Assembly: GCA_902362435.1 (NCBI GenBank)
Contig: CABIWW010000002.1
Span: 186,001 to 250,000, forward strand
DNA from: Eubacteriaceae bacterium
Lineage (GTDB): Bacteria > Bacillota > Clostridia > Peptostreptococcales > Anaerovoracaceae
Direction of reading: 5' to 3'
Length of the DNA: 64,000 nucleotides
Position numbers and translations under genes: made by a program. Shown here piece after piece: positions 1 to 8,551 of this stretch (its first letter is position 1; each line of letters opens with the position of its first letter). The notes under the pieces were generated by a model. It saw only the letters and a list, made by a program, of their open reading frames with translations. It was not told the origin of the DNA and did not search any database.

Positions 1-473
1 ACGATCAGGGTGTGTACATCGCCCAGGTTCTTCGGATTGAATTTGATATGAGTCGGAAATGATGCTCCGCCCAATCCTACCAGGCCGCTCGCCCTTATCG
101 CAGCAACGAACTCCGGCTGGTCATTAACGACCGGAGGCTCGATGCCTTCCCATAACTCCTGTTTCCCGTCAGTCTCGATGATGATGACCTGATCTTCACC
201 ACCGCTCATCGATCTTATAGACGAGATTTCCTTAACAGTGCCCGATACGCTTGAATGGATCGGCGCACTTACAAATGCTTCTGTATCTCCTATTCTCTGG
301 CCGACTTTTACGTAGTCTCCTTTGGCAACCAGTGGTTTGCATGGAGCTCCGATGTGCTGTGCCATGGAAATACAGACGGTTTCTGGAACAGCCATTTTTT
401 CGGTAGCACATCCGGCAGTATGCTTCGCGTGTATTACCTTGATGCTGTTCAAAGACCTCCCCTTCTTTTCCAT
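1..473 (-). CDS. rnfC: RnfC, electron transport complex subunit C (5' part, truncated by window edge)
   Basis: Only the N-terminal ~157 residues are in the window; the gene continues past base 1. RnfC is the peripheral, NADH- and flavin-contacting subunit of the Rnf complex, which couples ferredoxin:NAD+ electron transfer to ion pumping across the membrane. Seen here: the N-terminal barrel-type segment with QHIGAPCKPLVAKGDYVKVG and FVSAPIHSSVSGTV, then the glycine-rich GLVGLGGASFPTHIKF start of the NADH/FMN-binding region, both typical of RnfC. I chose the ATG at 473, which has AGAGAGG eight bases upstream; an upstream ATG (515) and a TTG (452) are in frame. PrdC-like RnfC paralogues share this fold, so a role outside the Rnf complex cannot be excluded from a fragment. 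Confidence 0.85.
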   Translation of the reverse strand, partial: MEKKGRSLNSIKVIHAKHTAGCATEKMAVPETVCISMAQHIGAPCKPLVAKGDYVKVGQRIGDTEAFVSAPIHSSVSGTVKEISSIRSMSGGEDQVIIIETDGKQELWEGIEPPVVNDQPEFVAAIRASGLVGLGGASFPTHIKFNPKNLGDVHTLI

Positions 474-611
474 TTCAAAAACCTCTCTTTCTTTCCCATT
501 CTGTTCTTCCTTCATATGAGCCTTGCGGCCCGAGAAATTCTGATATGGGCTTCAATGTGTTTTTATAGCTTTTGGAATTTACCCGTACATTTCGAATTAT
601 AGCACAGGCTT

Positions 612-639
612 TTTATAAAATCTATTGTCATAGGGTCAA
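612..639 (-). promoter_or_regulatory. Probable sigma-A promoter of rnfC
   Basis: On the minus strand TTGACC (639-634) and TATAAA (617-612) are separated by 16 bp, placing a start site near 605 and an untranslated leader of about 130 nt before the rnfC ATG. The rest of the 474-881 gap is AT-rich; no further gene is visible in it. Confidence 0.55.
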
Positions 640-881
640 TTATTTTTTGTAACCACTTTGTTTGGCAACATATACATATGTACATTTTAGTGCAAAACAC
701 AAAAAAATTTTTTATTTTTTTCTGCAGCATCCGCAAAAAACATGTAATTTTTTGTCTGAAATCACCTTTTTCTGTCGATTTTTTGCGACACCTGTCCGCT
801 GCCTGAGTCATCACAGCAGCCGTCATTCGATCCGGCCGGCTTATATTATCTGCATGCGTCAGATGTCCGCCAGCCGGCGGT

Positions 882-2132
882 TCACTGCTCTATCACGACG
901 AACCCGCCCTTTGGAACGGATGTCCACTCATCGTTCACGCGCTTCCCCTCCAGGTTGTTCTGCAGCGCACGTATCACCCCGCTGTGAGCTACGATGATGA
1001 TCTCCTTTGAATCATCATTTTCAAGGATCTTTCTCAGTGTCTTCACTGCTCTGTACTGTATATCATAGAAGTTCTCGGATTTGTTTCCCGTCTTGAAGAT
1101 GAACATATCCTCGCCCCTGCGCATGTATTCCTCAGGGAACTCTGCCTTTATCCGGCTGACAGGCTGTCCGTCCCACTTTCCGAGATTTATCTCTCGAAGT
1201 CCGGGTGCTTTCACGATTTCCGGGTATTTTTCGTTATTTTTTTCACTAAATTTGCGCAAGATTATCTCCGCTGACTCCATTGCCCTCGAAAGATCACTTG
1301 CATATATCACCCGCGGACATGCAAAATCCGCAGCCAGCTGCTCAGCACTCTGTGCGATCTGCATGCGCCCTTTTTCGTTCAGAGGTACATCATACTGCCC
1401 TATGAACATTTTCTCGGCATGCTGCATCGTTTCACCGTGTCTAACCAGCACTATACGCCTGCCGCAGGCCAGCTCCTGCAGATCTTTGCGCACGCAGCCC
1501 GATCGATAGAACTCCAGCAGCTCACTGTAGCTTTCCGGAGTGTCCATATCCAGCAGGCAGCCCTCGTCGCTGACCGGTATCCTGACCATACGATCCCAGT
1601 ATTTGTCCGTGACCGCCTTTAACCCTCCGGATCCGTCGTAACTGCATATCTCCTCCGCATAGAACTTCGGGACGAACAGCGGATGACCTTTCTTGCCCTC
1701 GAACACAGGTACAAAAAAATTCTCTCCGCTGCTGTCACATCCGGCGTGCTCCGCGACAGTTCTGACGGTTTCAGCCGATATCAGCGGACAGTCGACCGGC
1801 ATCACCAGATACCCTGCGGTGTCAGGATACAGCTCCCTCGCCTTCGATATCCCCGTTTTTATCGACGAAAACATGCCTGTATCATAGTCTGCATTATAAG
1901 CCTCGATGCAGCCCTCAGAATCTAAAACAGGCCCCAACAGTTCCCTGCTGTAGCCTGTGACTGTCACTATCCTGCCGATACCTGCATCTTTTACACTGCG
2001 AACCAGCTTCTGTACTGCCGTCATCTCACCTAAAGGAAGCAGCGGCTTGAAACGCTTCATCCTGGATGAATACCCTGCAGATAATATGACTGCAGCAATG
2101 TCTGTATTGTTATTGCTGTTGTGATCATTCAT
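882..2132 (-). CDS. MobA-like nucleotidyltransferase fused to histidine phosphatase
   Basis: A 416-residue two-domain protein. Residues ~10-205 form a MobA/MocA-type NTP transferase: LSAGYSSRMKRFKPLLPLG is the nucleotide-binding loop and MPVDCPLI the metal-binding aspartate region. This family attaches CMP or GMP to molybdopterin. Residues ~222-416 are a phosphoglycerate-mutase-type histidine phosphatase with LVRHGE at 229-234 and a later VAHSGVIRAL. NTP transferase-phosphatase fusions are known beside molybdenum hydroxylase maturation genes. The ATG at 2132 is preferred, since longer starts run into the xdhC-like gene 43 bp upstream. It is the last gene of a three-gene minus-strand operon with the methyltransferase and XdhC homologue. 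The exact nucleotide (CTP or GTP) and the phosphatase substrate cannot be read from sequence. Confidence 0.8.
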   Translation of the reverse strand: MNDHNSNNNTDIAAVILSAGYSSRMKRFKPLLPLGEMTAVQKLVRSVKDAGIGRIVTVTGYSRELLGPVLDSEGCIEAYNADYDTGMFSSIKTGISKARELYPDTAGYLVMPVDCPLISAETVRTVAEHAGCDSSGENFFVPVFEGKKGHPLFVPKFYAEEICSYDGSGGLKAVTDKYWDRMVRIPVSDEGCLLDMDTPESYSELLEFYRSGCVRKDLQELACGRRIVLVRHGETMQHAEKMFIGQYDVPLNEKGRMQIAQSAEQLAADFACPRVIYASDLSRAMESAEIILRKFSEKNNEKYPEIVKAPGLREINLGKWDGQPVSRIKAEFPEEYMRRGEDMFIFKTGNKSENFYDIQYRAVKTLRKILENDDSKEIIIVAHSGVIRALQNNLEGKRVNDEWTSVPKGGFVVIEQ

Positions 2133-2175
2133 TTTGTCTTTTCCCGTCTCTACTGATGATGTGATGACACTGCAT

Positions 2176-3003
2176 CTATTCTGCATTTCTCGCAGCACGC
2201 ACACCGATTATCTCTGCCGCGATGCTGACGCCGATCTCTTCCGGCGTCTCAGATCCTATGTCAAGACCTATCGGCGAATGGATCTGCGCGATCTGATCCT
2301 CCGTCACACCCTCTTCCATCAGAGTATCGTACAGGAGCCTGTTTTTCCTTCTGCTGCCTATCATGCCTATATATGCCGACTGTCTCTTCAAAGCCTGTCT
2401 GAGGACTTTCAGATCGCCTCTGTGACCTCTTGTGACGATTATTATGTAGCTGTCTTCATCCACATCTATATCATCGAATGAATGGTCAAAATCGTCCACG
2501 ACGATCGTTCTCTCAGCATGAGGGAATCTCTCGCTGTTTGCGTACTCCTCACGGTCATCGACGACTACTGTCCTGAAGTCTATATGCCTGAGCACAGGCT
2601 CCAGCGCATACGCAACATGACCGCCGCCGAAGATATATGCCGTACTCGCCAGCTTGAACTCTTTTACGAAATCGCCGGGATCCGCCGCATCGATATAATC
2701 GATCTGTATAGTCGCATCACCGCCGCATCCCATGTCGAGAGCTCCTTTCTGCTTCTCGTCGAGCGTAAAATCGTAAATATGCGTTTTTTCCTTCGTTTCG
2801 AAAGTCTTCCTGCAGAGCTTCTCTGTCTCCGCTTCAAGCAGTCCGCCGCCTACGGTGCCTATAGTGCTGCCGTCTTTTTTCATCAGCATTACCGCACCTT
2901 TTTTACGCGGCGCCGAGCCCTTTGTGTCTACTACCTTCGCGATGACGAAATCCTGTCCCTGTTCGATAAGATCTCGTGCGTAATATGATAACTGTTCTGA
3001 CAT
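2176..3003 (-). CDS. XdhC/CoxI-family molybdenum hydroxylase maturation protein
   Basis: A 275-residue XdhC-family protein. XdhC-type chaperones bind molybdenum cofactor, help add the terminal sulfur and deliver the cofactor to xanthine dehydrogenase-like enzymes. The N-terminal XdhC domain has KGSAPRKKGAVMLM and GTVGGGLLE; the C-terminal Rossmann-like domain starts at IFGGGHVAYAL and contains VTRGHRGDL and GMIGSRRK, all family hallmarks. The start at 3003 follows AAAGGAAAC; an in-frame ATG 15 bases further upstream has no good ribosome site. It sits 27 bp after the methyltransferase and 43 bp before the nucleotidyltransferase fusion, consistent with one cofactor-maturation operon. No hydroxylase structural gene lies in this window. 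Confidence 0.88.
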   Translation of the reverse strand: MSEQLSYYARDLIEQGQDFVIAKVVDTKGSAPRKKGAVMLMKKDGSTIGTVGGGLLEAETEKLCRKTFETKEKTHIYDFTLDEKQKGALDMGCGGDATIQIDYIDAADPGDFVKEFKLASTAYIFGGGHVAYALEPVLRHIDFRTVVVDDREEYANSERFPHAERTIVVDDFDHSFDDIDVDEDSYIIIVTRGHRGDLKVLRQALKRQSAYIGMIGSRRKNRLLYDTLMEEGVTEDQIAQIHSPIGLDIGSETPEEIGVSIAAEIIGVRAARNAE

Positions 3004-3030
3004 ATCGTTTCCTTTCATGTAAAGATCCGG

Positions 3031-3672
3031 CTATAACGGTTTCTCGGCGATCAGCAGGAACCTGCCCTTTGCATCTCTGCCTGACGGCTTCTTTCCGTCA
3101 GCGCACGCAGGCTCTGAAGTCTCGAATGCAGCGACCTTGTAGCCGATCTCTTCTATCTGCTTCTTCAGCGGTTCGATGAAGAAGGTGTCCCTGAATCTGA
3201 AGTCCACAAATCTCACGGGATCCGTCTCGCAGTCTCCTTCCTTTCGCGGTTTTTTGCTCTGCCTTGCTGCTTCTATCTGCAGCGCCCTGAGCTGCTTCGG
3301 ATCAGGATCCGTATAGTAATCGTCTATTATCACGAGCCTGCCGCCCTTCTTGAGCACACAGTACGCCTCATGAAGCGCCTCATCCGGAAGATTTATCAGT
3401 GGCAGCACATCCTGCATGAATATACCGTCAAAAGTGAACGAAGAATAATCTTCGAGGAATTCTCCGTCACCGAACTTCACATCAATCCCGGGGTGCTTTT
3501 CTTTGGCAATGCGGATCTTTTCAAGATTCATATCTATTCCTTCCGCTTCCATCCCGCATTTTGCCGTAAGATATGCCACGACATCTCCTTCGCCGCAGCC
3601 TATGTCGAGGATCCTGCAGCCTTCTCCCAGCTTTGCCAGCTCCAGTGCCCTGTCTGTAGTCGTAAACGACAT
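3031..3672 (-). CDS. Class I SAM-dependent methyltransferase
   Basis: A 213-residue Rossmann-fold methyltransferase. ILDIGCGEGDVVAYL is motif I (SAM binding) and the segment around GDGEFLEDYSSFTFDGIFMQDVLPLI gives the later motifs. The start at 3672 has AGGAGG five to six bases upstream; a GTG three bases earlier is too close to that site. It is the first gene of the molybdenum-maturation operon with the XdhC and nucleotidyltransferase genes. Methyltransferases in this neighbourhood are known from deltaproteobacterial and clostridial aldehyde oxidoreductase clusters, but the substrate is unknown, so no specific reaction is assigned. Confidence 0.8.
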   Translation of the reverse strand: MSFTTTDRALELAKLGEGCRILDIGCGEGDVVAYLTAKCGMEAEGIDMNLEKIRIAKEKHPGIDVKFGDGEFLEDYSSFTFDGIFMQDVLPLINLPDEALHEAYCVLKKGGRLVIIDDYYTDPDPKQLRALQIEAARQSKKPRKEGDCETDPVRFVDFRFRDTFFIEPLKKQIEEIGYKVAAFETSEPACADGKKPSGRDAKGRFLLIAEKPL

Positions 3673-3870
3673 CACGTCCTCCTTTAAACAATCTCTTTAT
3701 ACTCGAATATATCACATCGCAGTCCTGGCGCGGTCTGCAGCCTGTGATAACTATATAATGATTATATCTGCCACAGGCTTCATAATCAAGTGACAGAGTC
3801 TGCAGAATGCGTGATTTATGGCATTTTGATCGTCTGACGGGCTGTGCAGAAATAAAATTACGATTACTTT

Positions 3871-3886
3871 TGTTGTTCCAACAACA
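3871..3886. promoter_or_regulatory. Palindromic operator candidate upstream of the molybdate block
   Basis: TGTTGTTCCAACAACA is a perfect inverted repeat (7-bp arms, CC centre). It lies immediately upstream of a good -35 box and resembles a second palindrome at 5113-5134 before modA. A shared regulator of the plus-strand molybdate genes is inferred. Confidence 0.5.
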
Positions 3887-3892
3887 TCCGCA

Positions 3893-3922
3893 TTGACATT
3901 ATGTCTTTCATTACAGTATAGT
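3893..3922 (+). promoter_or_regulatory. Sigma-A promoter candidate for the CCG-like gene
   Basis: TTGACA (3893-3898) and TATAGT (3917-3922) are separated by 18 bp, reading toward the gene at 4180. The leader would be ~250 nt long and contains a 9-bp hairpin (ATAGCAAAA, GTT spacer region, TTTTGCTAT near 3980-4002). A second, weaker extended -10 (TGATACAAT, ending 4117) is closer to the gene. The remainder of 3673-4179 shows no gene. Confidence 0.5.
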
Positions 3923-4179
3923 TATTTACAGATAATATACTCCGATTTATCACATAGCTTAACCGGCAATGTGAACAAAATAGCAAAAGTTATTTTGCTA
4001 TCTGCCACTGTGCGAAGCAGACATATATTTGCCTAAACCGTCTGACTGCGCACTTTTTCTTTTTTGCAGACAAATCACACACACTTCCGTGTTTTCACCT
4101 GCGATCCATGATACAATAACATGCATACATTGAAATGTAGCTATTTATATCAAATCAGAACAGATGAGGTGCAATTATT

Positions 4180-5061
4180 ATGTGTAAAATCGATTATCAC
4201 GACGTTAAAACCCCTGAGACCTGTCCAGGCGAGGACCTGACTCTTGTAAAAAAACCGCTCGACATATCTTCGGGAAAAGAATACGAAAAATGCCGCTATG
4301 CTTTTTTCCCTGACCGCCAGCTGTGCGCGGACGAGCCCGAGATCGTCGTAAAAGCCTATGACTCCATACTTTTCCAGTATCAGGACACCGGATTTTTCAT
4401 GCAGGACATCACATCCGACGAGATCCCTGCCCAATGGGAAGCGCTCGGAAAGCCGCAAATAGTCGTGACATCGCTCAGATACGCCGATATTTTAAAAAAA
4501 GACTTCCCGCAGATACCGGTGATCTCGATCTATGAACTGCTGCAGCAGCTGCAGATCAGCGGCGGCTGCAACTCCACGGACTATGCACTGTTCTATCCTG
4601 AAACAGAGAACGAGTCCGATAATGCAAAGGCTGCAGTGCGCGGGCTTGCAGAAAGCATGGGTGCAAAGCTGCACGATACCGCTGAAAAAAAACTTCCTTA
4701 TATAACATGCTGCATGGACTGCCGCGATTCGCTGAAAAACAACGGCAGAGACGCAGTCCATATACTCGAGCTGATATACGGCATGGGTGCGTCGAACACT
4801 CACATGATCCACGAGCACGATCACGAGCACGATCACAGCGAAACATGCGAGCATGGAGAAAGCAGCGCAGAGTGCGGTGAATGCAGCGACATCCCTGAAT
4901 GCAGCGGAGTATGTTCCGACTGCAGCGCAGACTGCGATAATGTACTGAACGCATCAGGTCCTGCAGCTGCCGAACCTCCGGCACCGCTCCCGACGAAAGA
5001 CGAACAGCTGGCAAACCTGAGAGAGCTCAAAGAAGTGATGCTGCAGCTTTTCTGGAGCTGA
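4180..5061 (+). CDS. CCG-domain-like Cys/His-rich protein next to modABC
   Basis: A 293-residue soluble protein that I do not recognise with certainty. Residues 95-122 (QIVVTSLRYADIL...IPVISIYELL) and 174-200 (PYITCCMDCRDSL...AVHILELI) look like the two halves of a heterodisulfide-reductase/GlpC-type CCG domain. The first half lacks its cysteines; the second keeps C177, C178 and C181. Residues 208-252 are a tail rich in His, Asp, Glu and Cys (HEHDHEHDH, then eight cysteines), suited to metal binding. The C-terminal ~25 residues form a short helix. GAGGTG precedes the start. It lies 154 bp upstream of modA with palindromes on both sides, so a role in molybdenum enzyme maturation or metal handling is inferred, not shown. 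Confidence 0.5.
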   Translation: MCKIDYHDVKTPETCPGEDLTLVKKPLDISSGKEYEKCRYAFFPDRQLCADEPEIVVKAYDSILFQYQDTGFFMQDITSDEIPAQWEALGKPQIVVTSLRYADILKKDFPQIPVISIYELLQQLQISGGCNSTDYALFYPETENESDNAKAAVRGLAESMGAKLHDTAEKKLPYITCCMDCRDSLKNNGRDAVHILELIYGMGASNTHMIHEHDHEHDHSETCEHGESSAECGECSDIPECSGVCSDCSADCDNVLNASGPAAAEPPAPLPTKDEQLANLRELKEVMLQLFWS

Positions 5062-5063
5062 TC

Positions 5064-5134
5064 TTGTCGAAACAACATCAAGTCAATTAAATGTAGTCGA
5101 AACAATTTGCCGATATGTTGTTGCGACAACATAT
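5064..5134. promoter_or_regulatory. Operator cluster before modA
   Basis: Between the stop of the CCG-like gene and modA, GTCGAAACAA occurs twice (near 5066-5075 and 5095-5104), followed by a 22-bp palindrome at 5113-5134 (ATATGTTGT, TGCG, ACAACATAT; 9-bp arms). The shared ACAAC/GTTGT words with the site at 3871 suggest one regulator for both transcription units. It does not match the E. coli ModE box. Confidence 0.5.
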
Positions 5135-5215
5135 TTTTCTATACTCCTGTGCTACACTTGTACCAGCACTCAATTTAAGGTGGAAGTTAATATTCAAAAC
5201 TATCAGGAGGTAATT

Positions 5216-6001
5216 ATGAAAAAAATATTGACCTTAGCAACAGTTGTCATCATGGCACTGTCAATGATGCTGCTTGCAGGATGCGGCAGCGACAGCAAAG
5301 ATGACGCTGACAAACCGGAAGTTACAGTTCTGGCTGCAGCAAGCCTTACAGATGCTCTTGACGAGATCATCGAAGAGTATGAAAAAGACGCTGACTGCAC
5401 TATCACACCAAGCTATGCAGGATCAGGAGATCTCGTCCAGCAGATCGAAGGCGGAGCTCCTTGTGACATCTTCATCTCAGCTTCGAAGGCTAACATGGAT
5501 CAGCTCGAAGACGGAGACTACATCGACAAAGACACAAGAAAAGACCTTCTTGCAAACAGCCTCACTCTGATCGCAACATCAGAAAACAAAGACACTGTCA
5601 ATATGGACACTCTTACGACTGACGCTGTAGGAAGCATCGCTATCGGCGAGCCTACAACTGTACCTGCAGGAAAATATGCAAGCCAGGTATTCGACAACAT
5701 GGGTATCACTGATCAGATCTCAGGAAAGATCGTTGAAGCAAAGGACGTTCGTGCGGTACTGACTTATGTAAAAGAAGGAAACGCTGACTGCGGATTCGTT
5801 TACAGAACAGACGCTGAAATCGAAAAGGACAACATCGCTATCATCGGTGACGTTGATGAAAGCCTTCACGATCCTATCGTATACCCTGCCGCTATCCTGA
5901 AGGACGCTCCACAGGCTGACTCAGCTGCTGACTTCTACGATTTCCTCCAGAGTGACTTCGCCAAGAAGGTATTCGAAAAATACGGATTCACTGTAAAATA
6001 G
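5216..6001 (+). CDS. modA: Molybdate ABC transporter, substrate-binding lipoprotein ModA
   Basis: A 261-residue lipoprotein that captures molybdate (or tungstate) outside the cell and delivers it to ModB. The signal peptide ends in the lipobox LAGC near residue 22. The mature part begins EVTVLAAASLTDALDEI, the hallmark opening of ModA, and continues through DIFISASKANMDQLEDG and the anion-contact region PTTVPAGKYASQVF. The ATG at 5216 has AGGAGG (5205-5210). modB follows after 33 bp. Molybdate versus tungstate preference cannot be decided from sequence. Confidence 0.95.
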   Translation: MKKILTLATVVIMALSMMLLAGCGSDSKDDADKPEVTVLAAASLTDALDEIIEEYEKDADCTITPSYAGSGDLVQQIEGGAPCDIFISASKANMDQLEDGDYIDKDTRKDLLANSLTLIATSENKDTVNMDTLTTDAVGSIAIGEPTTVPAGKYASQVFDNMGITDQISGKIVEAKDVRAVLTYVKEGNADCGFVYRTDAEIEKDNIAIIGDVDESLHDPIVYPAAILKDAPQADSAADFYDFLQSDFAKKVFEKYGFTVK

Positions 6002-6034
6002 CTGACGATTTTTTCAGGTAAGTACTGTAAGATT

Positions 6035-6709
6035 ATGTTTGAACCAATTTTTTTATCGATCAGAGTTGCATTGCTTGCAACTGTTATCGCCTTTTTTCTG
6101 GGCGTGCTCTTTGCCTATCTACTGACAAAGAAAAAGGTTCCCGGCAAGAACATATGGGAAACGATACTTATCCTCCCCATGATCCTGCCGCCATCGATAG
6201 TAGGTTACTTACTGTTAAAAATATTCGGAAAGAGAGGCCCCATCGGGGCTTTTCTTCTGGATACATTCGGGATCCAGATAGTATTCACATGGATCGCCTG
6301 CGTCATAGCGGCGACCGTTGTGGCACTTCCGCTGATGTATCAGAATGCAAAGGGCGCCTTCCAGAGTGTCGATCCGAGCTATGAGCTTGCTGCAAAGACG
6401 CTGGGAAGCAGTTCGTTCAAAGTGTTCAGGACCGTCACATTTCCGCTGTCAGGTCCCGGCATCGTGAGCGGCATCGTCCTCACGTTCGCAAGAGCTCTCG
6501 GCGAGTTCGGAGCTACGCTGATGCTGGCAGGAAACATCCCGGGCAAAACGCAGACCATACCTACTGCGATCTACTATGCTGTCGTTGTCGGAAAAGATGA
6601 AAAAGCCTCAATGCTCGTGCTGATAATGGTACTTTTCAGTTTCGCACTCGTATTCGGGCTGAATATGTGGCTCAAAAGGCGAGAAAAGCGCGGAGGGTTA
6701 GTAAGATGA
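6035..6709 (+). CDS. modB: Molybdate ABC transporter permease ModB
   Basis: A 224-residue inner-membrane permease with five to six predicted transmembrane segments. The cytoplasmic EAA-type loop is recognisable as ELAAKTLGSSSFKVFRTVTFPLSGPGIVSG, followed by the family motif FARALGEFGATLMLAGNIPGKTQT-like region. It forms the channel for ModA-delivered molybdate. The stop codon overlaps the modC start by four bases (ATGA), indicating translational coupling. No strong Shine-Dalgarno sequence is visible before its ATG. Confidence 0.95.
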   Translation: MFEPIFLSIRVALLATVIAFFLGVLFAYLLTKKKVPGKNIWETILILPMILPPSIVGYLLLKIFGKRGPIGAFLLDTFGIQIVFTWIACVIAATVVALPLMYQNAKGAFQSVDPSYELAAKTLGSSSFKVFRTVTFPLSGPGIVSGIVLTFARALGEFGATLMLAGNIPGKTQTIPTAIYYAVVVGKDEKASMLVLIMVLFSFALVFGLNMWLKRREKRGGLVR

Positions 6710-7365
6710 GTATAGCTTTTAAACTGAACAAAAAACTTAACTACTTCGATCTCGATGTGGAATTTTCCATGGGGAACGAGCTTCTGGTCATTGAAGGCGC
6801 TTCCGGTGCAGGCAAAACTACGATCCTGAACTGCCTCGCCGGTATAGTCACTCCCGACGAGGGCAAAATCACCATTGACGACAGAGTCCTTTTCAGTCAT
6901 ACTGATAAAGTGAATATTCCGGCTGAAAAGAGAAATATAGGATATCTTTTTCAGAATTACGCACTGTTCCCAAACATGACGGTAAAACAGAACGTGCTTT
7001 ACGGTCTGAAGAACAAACGCGAATACAGGAAAAAGGCAACCAGGAAGGAACTGCTTGAATACGCAGATCATATGATGGAGACGCTGGGTATCGCGCATCT
7101 TGCACCGAAAAACTCGACTGCCATCTCCGGAGGAGAAAAGCAGCGAGTGGCACTTGCAAGAGCGATGGTCACCAAGCCTTCTCTGCTGCTTCTTGACGAG
7201 CCGTTCTCTGCACTGGACGAAAACACCAAAGGTAAGATATACGAGGAATTCAGAGCTTTCAAGGACAGCCTGAAGATCCCGACGATCCTTATAACCCACA
7301 ATCACCGCGAAGCTGAGCTTTTCGCGGACAGGAACATAACGTTAAAGGAAGGCAGGATAGTATAA
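6706..7365 (+). CDS. modC: Molybdate ABC transporter ATPase ModC, short form
   Basis: A 219-residue ABC ATPase that powers ModB. Walker A is GASGAGKTT, the Q-loop lies in YLFQNYALFPNM, the signature is AISGGEKQRVALARAM, and Walker B is LLLLDEPFSALD, with the switch histidine in LITHNHREA. E. coli ModC is about 350 residues; this one ends right after the ATPase core and lacks the C-terminal molybdate-binding TOBE/MOP domain, so intracellular molybdate inhibition of the transporter through that domain is probably absent. It starts inside the modB stop and is followed without a gap by the molybdopterin-binding gene. Confidence 0.93.
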   Translation: MSIAFKLNKKLNYFDLDVEFSMGNELLVIEGASGAGKTTILNCLAGIVTPDEGKITIDDRVLFSHTDKVNIPAEKRNIGYLFQNYALFPNMTVKQNVLYGLKNKREYRKKATRKELLEYADHMMETLGIAHLAPKNSTAISGGEKQRVALARAMVTKPSLLLLDEPFSALDENTKGKIYEEFRAFKDSLKIPTILITHNHREAELFADRNITLKEGRIV

Positions 7366-8385
7366 ATGAAAGAAGTTACGGTAGAACAGGCTGTGGGGAC
7401 AGTGCTCGCGCATGACCTCACTCAGATAATCCCGGGCGAATACAAGGGCCCTAAATTCAAAAAAGGACATATAATAACAGAGGAGGACATTCCTCTGCTT
7501 CTTTCTATGGGGAAAAGACATCTTTTCGTCCTGGAAAAAGACGACAACGATGTGCACGAAAACGAAGCAGCTTACAGGATCGCTTCAAAAGCTGCGGGCG
7601 ACGGCATCGAGCTCACTGATCCTTCAGAGGGCAAGATCGAGCTCAAGGCGACTTATGACGGGCTCCTCAAGATAGACCGAGACAGGCTGTACGAGCTCGT
7701 GTCACAGGATGAGATCATGTTCGCAACGATACATGAAAACATAGTTGTCAGAAAAGGTGAAAAGCTGGCAGGAACCAGGATAATCCCTCTGTTCATCGCA
7801 GAAGAGCTCCTGCAGCAGGCCGAATCCATACTTGAAGACGGCCCTGTCATAAAGATAGTCCCTCTCAGAGAAATGAAAGTCGGTGTCGTTACTACCGGCA
7901 GCGAAGTTTACAACGGTATCATCGAAGACAAATTCGGTCCGGTGCTTGTGAGAAAATTCGACGAACTCGGCAGCAAGGTCGAAAAACAGGTCTTTGCCGA
8001 TGACGATGACGAAATGATCGCAGGCTGCATCAGGCAGCTTATCGATGAAGGAATGGACATCATAGGCGTCACAGGCGGGATGTCTGTAGACCCTGACGAC
8101 ATGACTCCTTCAGGCATCAGAAAAGCAGGCGGAGAAGTCGTAAGCTACGGCGCACCGGTGCTGCCGGGAGCTATGTTCATGCTCTCGTATGTGGGAAACG
8201 TTCCTGTAGTGGGACTTCCGGGATGCGTGATGTACAGCCGTACGAGTATTTTCGATCTGATCGTTCCGAGACTCCTCGCCGGCGAAAAGATCACGAAAAA
8301 GGATATCGTGAAGCTGGCTCACGGCGGACTGTGTCTCAACTGTAAAGTATGCACATTCCCTGTATGCGGTTTCGGCAAGGCATAG
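7366..8385 (+). CDS. Molybdopterin-binding protein, MoeA/MoaB-domain, with C-terminal Cys motif
   Basis: A 339-residue protein related to MoeA, which inserts molybdate into molybdopterin. The N-terminal half resembles clostridial MoeA-like domains (VEQAVGTVLAHDLTQI). The MoaB/Mog domain spans ~165-310 with VGVVTTGSEVYNG and the signature GVTGGMSVDPDDMTPSG. The C terminus carries C-X2-C-X2-C-X4-C (CLNCKVCTFPVC), which could bind an Fe-S cluster or metal. At 339 residues it is shorter than E. coli MoeA (411). Its ATG follows the modC stop directly, so it is the last gene of modABC, tying molybdate import to cofactor assembly. Confidence 0.85.
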   Translation: MKEVTVEQAVGTVLAHDLTQIIPGEYKGPKFKKGHIITEEDIPLLLSMGKRHLFVLEKDDNDVHENEAAYRIASKAAGDGIELTDPSEGKIELKATYDGLLKIDRDRLYELVSQDEIMFATIHENIVVRKGEKLAGTRIIPLFIAEELLQQAESILEDGPVIKIVPLREMKVGVVTTGSEVYNGIIEDKFGPVLVRKFDELGSKVEKQVFADDDDEMIAGCIRQLIDEGMDIIGVTGGMSVDPDDMTPSGIRKAGGEVVSYGAPVLPGAMFMLSYVGNVPVVGLPGCVMYSRTSIFDLIVPRLLAGEKITKKDIVKLAHGGLCLNCKVCTFPVCGFGKA

Positions 8386-8412
8386 AACGGACATTCAAAG
8401 CCCTGCAATATA

Positions 8413-8467
8413 CAAAAGAGGATATCATATCGGCATGATCATCTTGCCTGTATGGTATCCTCTTTTG
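8413..8467. terminator. Intrinsic terminator between convergent genes
   Basis: A 17-bp stem (8413-8429 with 8451-8467; arms CAAAAGAGGATATCATA and TATGGTATCCTCTTTTG) with one G-U pair and A/T tracts on both sides. It can stop the modABC transcript and, from the other strand, the DUF2325 transcript. Confidence 0.7.
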
Positions 8468-8551
8468 CCTGTATGCTTTATTTTGTGTTTTAATATGTCG
8501 ACTGCGTATCCGGGTGCATCCACGGACACATCAGTATATTTCGTGTACTTC

